Below are positions 56,055 to 64,000 of a DNA stretch of 64,000 nt, in pieces. The notes under the pieces are model-generated. The model searched no databases. It worked only from the letters and a program-made list of their open reading frames with translations, and was not told the origin of the DNA. Within the stretch, counting starts at the first letter, position 1, and each line of letters begins with the position of its first letter. The stretch spans positions 35,001 through 99,000 of the forward strand of contig JAOPHQ010000902.1 in assembly GCA_030340625.1 (NCBI GenBank), read 5' to 3'. Origin of the DNA: Merluccius polli. Lineage: Eukaryota; Chordata; Actinopteri; Gadiformes; Merlucciidae. The translations under genes and the position numbers were made by a program.

Positions 56055-57913
56055 AATGTGTGTGCGTGTGTGTGTGTGCGTGTGTAAGACCAAAGGAGGT
56101 GACCAATCAACAGTGTCTTCGTTCTACTCTGAGCCATCTTGGGTCTTCTCCGACGGCTCGTCCCGACCTCCGACCCCCATCCACACCCTTGGAATGACTT
56201 TCACACCCGTCCCATACTGTGGACCCCATAGCCGCTGGGCTGGAGAACAAATACTCTCCTCCGACCTCCATCTCAACCCCTCCGTTTCCAAGCAACAAAG
56301 TAAAGCAACAGCCCAGAGAGTATGTAGGGCTAAGACATTTTTTTAAATGCTGTGTTTTGTACTTCAAAGCTCAGAACTCAGATCTGCAGAATATGCATTA
56401 CATAGCACCCCCCCCCCCCTCCCCCCCCTGTAAGATGAGGAGGAGAGAGACTATGATTTAAGTTTTCCCCTGCATGGCTCTGTTGGGGGAGAGGATCTGC
56501 TGTATCAGCCTATGACAAATGTTATGTCTCTCTCTGTTGTGAGCCCCTCACTTCCCATATCTCCTTCTAAAGGGACAGGACCTGCAGTGCATCTTTCAAT
56601 AGATGATTTTCTCTCGCAAAACTCATCTTGCCGAAAGCAGCTTGTACAGGGACTTTCTATTGATTTGGACATAGCTTTGGCAGCTCGTATTCCTATTAGG
56701 CTCCACGGCACGCTTATATTTGATTCACTCACATGTTACTTCTTCTTACATCACTCTTCAAAAGTTTGACAACCAGATACATCTCATTAGAAAGACTTGG
56801 AGTGATCAACTGGTATGACTTGAAGTGGCCTAGTTATATTCTATGCACATGCACGCATGGACGCACGCATGCATACACACACACACACACACACACATAC
56901 ACACACACACACATCATCCCCATCCATCAAAACAGCATTTTTTCACCAGCCCAGAACTTATGCGCTTGATAGTGTGGCAAACCTCACAACCAAATCGTGG
57001 TCGTGCACGGCCTTCAGATTCAAAAGGATGTGTGTACCCCAGGTTTACAGGCTAGACATTGACAGTGTGTTTAGGAAAGTTTAGGGGATGTGAAGAGAGG
57101 GGAGGAGGAGACACAGGCAAAACACACAATTACGCTCGGAGAACTAGGTGAATATATGGAAGAAAAAAACGGGATGCATAAGCAGCAGGAGACCGAGAGA
57201 GAGAGAGAGAGAGAGAGAGATAATGTATGAGAGAATGTGAGCAACAGAAAAAAGAAAGACAGAAAGAGAGAGAGACGGGAGAGGAGAGAACAGAGAGTGG
57301 GTACACGCACACACACGCATGCACGCACGCACACACAGACACACAGACACACACGCATTCACGCACACACGCACGCACGCAGACACACACACGCACACGC
57401 GCACACACACACACACACACACACACCCACACATCCGGCTCTCCTCTCCACTGGTGAGCTGGCGCGGCCGGAGATGTATCTCGCTGAACCCCCCCGCCCA
57501 CTGCACCGCCCCCTCATCTGGAAGCTCACTCCCCAATCAAATATTCATCCTCCTAAAAAACCCAAGCGCCGCTTACATAAGCCACAACACACACACACAC
57601 ACACACACAACACAACAAGCGTTACGGTCTTTCTTTTTCTCTTTTCAAATCCGACACTGACCTGCCTAACAAACAAAAGCTGCGTTGCACCTCAAGTGGA
57701 TGGGAGGGGGGGGGGCAGGGGAGCCACACAATCTGATGTGCTGCAGGCGGCGGCGTCAATGGGGGCCGCTGCCCGGGGCCCACTGAGTAGGGCTGGATCG
57801 CATATTCCGTATTGCAGCGGGCCAACGAGCTAACGAGCTAACGAGCCGCGGCTCTCTGTTGTGTTGCCCGCTGCTGTAGCTAATTAACGGATGGATCACT
57901 TCAGAGGAACGCC

Positions 57914-57933
57914 GGGGGGGGGGGGGGGGGGGG
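57914..57933. repeat. Poly(G) tract, 20 nt
   Basis: G run followed by further G-rich sequence to 57965. Confidence 0.95.
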
Positions 57934-58067
57934 AGGGGGAGGGGGGGGTGGCGGCGGGGGGGGGGAGCAATGTCAGAAATGGTTTAATATTTTTGGTTGG
58001 GAGAGATGCGATGTTGATGTAGCAAGATAATAAGGGAGAGAGCGGGAGAGGGAGAGGGGGAGACAGA

Positions 58068-58093
58068 GAGAGAGAGAGAGAGGAGAGCATGAA

Positions 58094-58143
<50 letters not shown>

Positions 58144-58270
58144 AAAGAAAGACAACGAGAGAGAGAGAGAGAAAAGGACAATGAGAGTGGGAGAGAAAAA
58201 GAAAGAGAGAGGATGAGAGAATGAGAGGGACACTAAAAGAAAGACAGTAAGAGTGGGAGAGAAAGAGAGG
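58068..58270. repeat. (GA)n-rich array
   Basis: Interrupted GA repeats with AAAGA units. Confidence 0.93.
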
Positions 58271-59086
58271 GTTGAAAAAGTTGTAGCATGTCCATTTTGG
58301 TTTGAGGGGAGGAAATGTCAAAGCTGTGATAACATTGTGATGTAATTGCTTCCTAAGATAAGATAAGAAAACACCAATTGCCATTGCTGTTGCTTAAAAG
58401 TCGCTAATTTAGTTTATTTCCCCCTAAAAAAAGTAACTACCTAGACCAGCGTAGTGGAAATCCTATTCGAAACGCTAACGCAACGAAAGTGTGCGAGAAT
58501 GAAGGCATATTAGCCATGTGTAATCGCACCCATCTAACAATCTGTGTTTATATAGACACGGCTGATTAAATCTTATCTCCTTCATCGAGGACCCGGTATG
58601 GGAGACAGACGCATCAGCATCGCATTGTGTCACCATGGCAACTGGCCTTATCAACAGTCCCCTCCCGACCCGCCTTGTTCGTCTTCGTTATTTGTCAATT
58701 GACCTCAATACTTCTGAAGAATCTGACCTACACGGCAACATTATCTCATCCCATCTCATTGCGGAGAGGGAAACAACTATATAGGACCAAGCACAGTAGC
58801 CAGCTCAAGAGCTCTCAAATTACTGTCAAATTACACCCGACACTTTGCGCGCGCGGGAAAATCCTTCTCACTGATGAAGACTTGTTGAAAAGGCCATTAA
58901 GTTTGATCTTGACAGAGTAAATTATACACTGACATTGGCACGGGTCAATTGCTTCCTGAGCAGCGGCGAAGAGACAAAATAAAAGGGAGGAGAAGAAAAG
59001 GATACCGCAGCAGAAGCATGGAGAACGTCTGATGTTCACTCGTGTCGTGAAACATTGGACACCTTGCAGGTGATCGCGGATCCAGC

Positions 59087-59262
59087 GGTCGTACTATGTT
59101 ATTGCAGAACTACTCATCCCGCACAGTCCTACTCTGTTATAGCAGAACTACTGATCCCGCAGTCCTACTCTGTTATAGCAGAACTACTGATCCCGCAGTC
59201 CTACTCTGTTATAGCAGAACTACTGATCCCGCAGTCCTACTCTGTTATAGCAGAACTACTGG
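59087..59262. repeat. 36-bp minisatellite, about 4.8 copies
   Basis: Unit AGTCCTACTCTGTTATAGCA plus GAACTACTGATCCCGC. One diverged copy (59087-59122), three copies at 59125-59232 that look identical, and a partial copy to 59262. Being a multiple of three, it keeps a 147-codon ORF open (59055-59498) with repeated YSVIAELLIPQS, but I see no sign of a gene. Confidence 0.95.
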
Positions 59263-59673
59263 GATGGCACAGAGCCTGGGCCAGAAGCCAAAAACTGCAA
59301 GGGGGTAGAGTTACGCCTAGTTTCCTGTTTTTGTTGAGATATTTGCCCGATTTTAACAAGTGTATTTCTACAGAGGCCAGTCTACATGGTGTTAATTTGA
59401 AACCTTTACAGACACTTTTTTTTTTACAGTTTGCTAGTGCTGGCCTAGTTTGTGTTCGCCCATTACGCGCATACAGATCCCAGCCCCAAGCAGCATGATT
59501 GGTCGAAAAACAAATATCTGTCTGATTTGATTTATGACATGGCACATGCGTGATCCCTCACTGTGGTGATGACAAGAGGTCTGTGACAAAGGTTGCGCCC
59601 CCGCTCCCCCCTCCCCCTCTTGTGCGGTGACTATAAATCTACCCCGGGCCTTGGCTCTGATGCCTGGCATCGC

Positions 59674-59675
<2 letters not shown>

Positions 59676-59706
<31 letters not shown>
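59676..59706. repeat. Poly(C) tract, 31 nt
   Basis: Longest homopolymer in the window. Confidence 0.95.
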
Positions 59707-59993
59707 ACCCTCCCACCCCTCCCCACTGCTGTATGGGCGGTGAAGTCACCATCTGAATCATGTCTGTGTCATGTGTGTGTGTGACGTGAGGGTCCCTTCA
59801 GAACACGATGCATATTAATGTAATTTTGCAGTACTTTGTATTCCTAAGGAACGACGTTTAGACTTACTGTCTCAGCTGGAGGCTGAAGCAGAGTGGATTT
59901 TATATAGGCTGCCATAATGCAGATGCTGTGTTTGTGTGTGTGTGTGTGAGAGAGAGAGCGTGAGTGTGCCTCTGAGTGTGTATATGTATATGG

Positions 59994-60040
<47 letters not shown>

Positions 60041-60463
60041 TCCTATTTTAACCGTTGAGTGGTCAGTAATGGAAGTGTAATTCAATTCTTGTGGGGGTTT
60101 TCTCTGTCTCCCTCTAATACTTCCGAAAGCTTCCCTGCATGGCATGTGGGTGGGCAGCTTTCCGGAAAAAAAATAACCAAAAGATGTCTGAGTGATCGTG
60201 ACCAATGAGCCAGTGACGCAATGGCAATCAGGATGCAGTTACCACCACAGCGATTAGGCTTCAATTGAGTTCAGCTTCCCCAGACTTAAGGGCCACTGTG
60301 ACAATGAGGCCTACAGAGGCAACGCCATAATCTACCATATTACCGTCGACGGGAATGCATGCTAATCTGTGGCGAGACCACCGAGCCAACAAAGGGTTTA
60401 AGTAAGAGTTTCATTCGGGAGTTAATCCCCTTCTGGAGATTCAGACTAGTGATGACATGGGGC

Positions 60464-60485
60464 GGGGGGGGGGGGGGGGGGGGGG
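60464..60485. repeat. Poly(G) tract, 22 nt
   Basis: Uninterrupted G run. Confidence 0.95.
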
Positions 60486-61123
60486 TTGAAGTGCAGAGAT
60501 GGAGCTATAGAGGAAATGGAAACATTTCCCATGTGTCTTGTTAAAACACACCAACCGTACCACACACCTGTCTCTTTCCGGCTTCATTTCCAGCTCAAAA
60601 TATATGCATTACTTACGATACAATTTTTATTTTCCCCGGTTTTCAGAAGACCTGGTCTCTCATTGTGTTCAATTCTGACCACCAAAAGGAGGACTTTTTG
60701 CAAACGATTAACCTTGGAACTGCAACTTGGAATTCACACACACACACACACAAGCATGTAAATGTTTGTGATATCAGTAAAGCAAAATCTCAAAAGCACA
60801 CAGGGACGCAAGACACACCACGTCACTCACACACAGACATGTCCACGCATAACCACGACATGTACGTTACACAGTGAAATCAAAGCCTAGATCAAATGCA
60901 TCGTGCATGTGGGTCTGAATTCATGCATAATGAATATTCTGCACCAGGGACAGAGAGAGAGAGAGGTAGGATAGAGAGGTAGAGAGAGCGAGAGAGGTAG
61001 CGAGAGGTAGGACAAAGAGGTAGGATAAAGAGGTGGAGAGAGAGGTGGAGAAGAGAGCGGTAGAGAGAGAGGTGGAGAGAGAGGTAGGAGAGAGAGGTGG
61101 TGAGAGAGTTGGAGAGATGTCTA

Positions 61124-61660
61124 ATGCCGTCTTTCCACTGGTAGTACCAGCTCGTCTCGCCTCGACTTAGCACGGCTTTTTTGCCTTTCCATTGCCGATA
61201 TCTGGTACCTGGTCCCTGCTAACCGGTGCTTTTTTTAGTATCACCTCCGTATACGTTCCAACCGAGCCGAGCTGATACTTTTGTGTGACGTAAGCTGGCA
61301 GCCGGCCACTGATTGAACAGTGAGAGTGACGTCACTTGACGACTCATGAGTGCGACGTCCGAGCCTGACACCCGCTACAGCATCTGCGTTCAGCGATTAC
61401 TGATCAACATGGAAGGAACAACGCAACGCAAGAACACGCCGTGGACCGCGGCAGAGGTGGAGACGCTCCTGAGTGTGTTTTGCGTAGCCCACAGCCAGCC
61501 CAGTTTGTGTCGCGTGGATAAGTACGTCACTGATGACGACCCGCCCACTTTGAAGAGATACTAATTCTAGACGGAAACGCAACACGTCTGAAACCAAACC
61601 AAGTAGAGCCACACTAAGGCGTGGCGAGACGAGCTGGTGCTACCAGTGGAAAGACGGCAT
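61124..61660 (+). mobile_element. Harbinger-like MITE (537 bp) with a SANT-type ORF remnant
   Basis: Ends ATGCCGTCTTTCCACTGGTA and, inverted, the same, continuing through GTACCAGCTCGTCTCGCC with one mismatch (about 38 bp). Both sides are flanked by TA (61122-61123, 61661-61662). The interior ORF at 61346-61564 contains NTPWTAAEVETLLSVF, like the start of a Myb/SANT-like domain of PIF/Harbinger or ISL2EU-type transposons. It is truncated and there is no transposase. Confidence 0.83.
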
Positions 61661-61662
61661 TA

Positions 61663-61836
61663 GAAAGAGGGTTGTGGGGGGGGGAGTCAACATTTCTTCT
61701 GTCATTCATCTTAACCGCCCTGTGGATGTGTGTGAGTGTGTGTGTGTATGTGTGTGTGCATGGCTGTGTGTGTGTGTGTGTGTGTGTGTGCATGGCTGTG
61801 TGTTTGTTTGCATATGTGCCTATATATCTCTGTCTC

Positions 61837-61882
<46 letters not shown>

Positions 61883-63312
61883 AACGTGGTTCTGTATAAG
61901 TAAGTGAGTAAATCCAACTGTCTGGATGCGTGTTTTGTGACATCTTTAACTGCATCCCATCACAGTGACAGGCCAGCTGCCCACCAGCAGACAAACATCT
62001 CCTTACGAACTGTCAGTGTTGTCTTGTCCTGGACGACACTTTGACAAAACGCGTAGAAAGCAACATGATGGAACCGACTGTGAGGCCGTTTCCCTGGTTC
62101 CCATGGCAACTGACATACACAGAGGGTCCGGTGTGGGCTGTGTCCCCTCCAACTGAACTCATCTGAGGCCTGTTGCACTGTTGCGTCTGCAGTTTCTAGG
62201 ATGTGGAGATGTTTACTTGGTGGAAAATACACCAACTCTGTTTCAGTACTCTCTTAAAAATAACATGCAATTGGTTTGGGACAATCGAGTATGTAGTTAT
62301 TTTACAAGAACGTCACCAGAACAAGCTTTTAAAGCATATTTTCGTACATCTCTCTCCATAGGTATCTCCAGCTCTTGAGTAGAACATATTGTACCATTGT
62401 TTTGTGTGAAGCAGGCCATGCCAGTGGTCTGCGAGAGCTTCTACACTTATAACTTATTTGCTTGCCAGATATAAACAAAAGCACCCCCCCACAATTAATT
62501 GGTAACCTGCAATCATGCCACAAAACATTACTATAATGCAACACAAAACACAGGAACTTGTTAGTGCAGCCATTAAAGCACTTTGATTGCAATGCCCACT
62601 GCAGCCTAATTCGCCAGCCTGTTGAAAGCGCCGATCCGGTGTGAGATGTTTGATGTACGCAACGCCGGGGCATTTGGAGCCATTTTGCGCTGCTTTAAAT
62701 TTACACGCGTAGATGAATTCTTGCCCAAGCTGTAATTGACTTCGCCTTGATGACACAAATAATACATCTTCCTCCCTAAACAGGAGGTGTGAAGTGTAAG
62801 CCTTGCTCCGCACTACGCGGGGTACCTGACTAATTAAAGACTTTCGCGAAGGAGCGGCCGGATGATATTACATTAAATCCAGTGAGGGTACAAACACTCC
62901 CGAGGCAAATTCTCTGCCTTAAAAACAAAAGAGTGGAACCTGGTAATATTGCCGCCGTGATTTATGAGCGCGTGGGATCTTAGCGAGCACGCGCCAGGCT
63001 CCAGTTTTGCCGCCGTTGGGGGTTGTGTGCCCATGAATCATGACCACGTGGACGAGAGCCGTGCCTCGACTGCTTCATCACACAATCAGCCTGGCAGCTC
63101 CGCGGAGAAATCACAATCGCAATCGGCGTGCACTAAAGTCCGGTGCCCCCCGCCGCTGACCACTGCTTGCCTTGTGCAAAAAATTGCTGCAGAGAGAGAG
63201 CGAGCGAGAGAGAGAGAGAGAGAGGGGGGCTACGGCAGTGCTCACTGATATGATGAGGCTCGCTCTCCTAATGTCTTTCTGATGAGTCTCATCACAAGCA
63301 CATTCTGGGTTG

Positions 63313-63354
<42 letters not shown>

Positions 63355-63448
63355 ATAAACATCCTGCTGTTACACCTGTTCGGGTGCTTTGCTTTGTGTT
63401 GAATGGGCCTATTTGAGTTTAAGGTCATGCACGAACCAGGCATCATAC

Positions 63449-63487
<39 letters not shown>

Positions 63488-64000
63488 TGTATATGTCATG
63501 CTAACGTGGGTATCCTCAAAAGTGTGTGCACACGTAAATGTACTCTTATAAACACACTCTCACATACACACACAAACACACACACACACACATCCACATC
63601 ACGGGGAGTATGAGTAGGAAAGTCATGCAGTCCTTGGCGGTTGTGAAGACGATTTCACACACACACGCACACACACACACCCGTGTGCAGAGTGTCCGCC
63701 CCGTCCGGATAAGCATGGCCGGTGATAATGGTGGTGTTAATGAAGTGAGACGTGCAGGAGACCGGAGGCTGATAACACTGATGGTTATCAGTGGGTGGGG
63801 CCCTTTGTTGACGCAGTAATAAAGTCTACAATATCTCTGGGACATATCTGGATCTCCGGAAGAGGGGGTCGATGGGTGGACTTTTGTTGTTGTGTAGGAC
63901 ATCACCGTCGATTATGTGCGCGTCAGTGTGTGCAGATGTGTGCACGTAGCTGGTGTGCAGATGTGCCAGCTTGTGTGTTGGTACTTCAGTGTGTGTACAT
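61663..64000. other. Intronic DNA with microsatellites, no gene recognised
   Basis: (TG)n 61735-61877, (GA)n 63196-63225, (CT)n 63318-63353, (TA)n 63452-63486 and short (AC)n arrays near 63560-63680. Confidence 0.5.

Larger units (their letters stand above)
56055..59086. other. Intronic DNA, no gene recognised
   Basis: (AC)n 56876-56915 and 57300-57430, (GA)n 57195-57220 and 58068-58270, G20 at 57914-57933, and a small ACGAGCTA tandem at 57825-57848. Confidence 0.5.
59263..61121. other. Intronic DNA, no gene recognised
   Basis: C31 at 59676-59706, (TG)n 59997-60040, G22 at 60464-60485 and GA/GGTA-rich sequence 60950-61115. Confidence 0.5.

Noticed and set aside
59055..59498. 147-codon ORF as a gene
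   Set aside because: Open only because the minisatellite period is a multiple of three; no known domain, promoter or splice context.

Overview
This window looks like teleost fish nuclear DNA. Three things point that way: a vertebrate Kv2-type potassium channel exon, several DNA-transposon and SINE families typical of ray-finned fish, and a very high load of (AC)n, (GA)n, (GATA)n and poly(G)/poly(C) tracts. There is no prokaryotic gene organisation. The species cannot be named from the sequence.

The only host gene I can support is kcnb2 (Kv2.2), on the minus strand. Its large last coding exon lies at 4602-6605, from the start of S1 to the stop codon. A clear 3' splice site lies at 6606-6607, preceded by a very long C/CT tract and a remote branch-site candidate. 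Below 4602 is a microsatellite-free, AT-rich stretch that is probably 3' UTR and downstream flank. The first coding exon (T1 domain) is not in the window. Everything from about 6.6 kb to 64 kb is therefore most simply read as part of the long intron upstream of this exon; that is an inference.

The intron is a layered transposon landscape. From 6.95 to 11.07 kb lies a decayed Ty3/gypsy retrotransposon whose integrase precedes reverse transcriptase (Gmr1-type order), ending in a 3' LTR. Two different TTAA-targeting elements have cut into it (7011-7546 and 8812-9895). From 11.9 to 16.7 kb there are four short inverted-repeat elements plus a hAT element whose own first bases were the target of a Harbinger-like element. 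At 29385-31824 sits an apparently complete Tc1/mariner-superfamily transposon. Its transposase gene has two introns, intact reading frames, a TATA box and a poly(A) signal, all inside matching terminal inverted repeats. Another Harbinger-like MITE is at 61124-61660. A tRNA-derived SINE, two further SINE/LINE tails and a possible LTR fragment are scattered between.

The rest is mostly simple-sequence DNA: eighteen G or C homopolymers of at least 20 nt, long (AC)n and (GA)n arrays, a G-rich 25-bp minisatellite in two blocks, a GATA array with a 210-bp higher-order repeat, and a 36-bp minisatellite. A CpG-rich block lies at about 33.6-35.5 kb. I found no RNA genes, no CRISPR and no second host gene. 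The most unusual items are the complete spliced Tc1-like transposase, the transposon inserted into another transposon's terminus, the kcnb2 acceptor architecture, and the apparent loss of the canonical Kv2 clustering (FFAT-like) motif.
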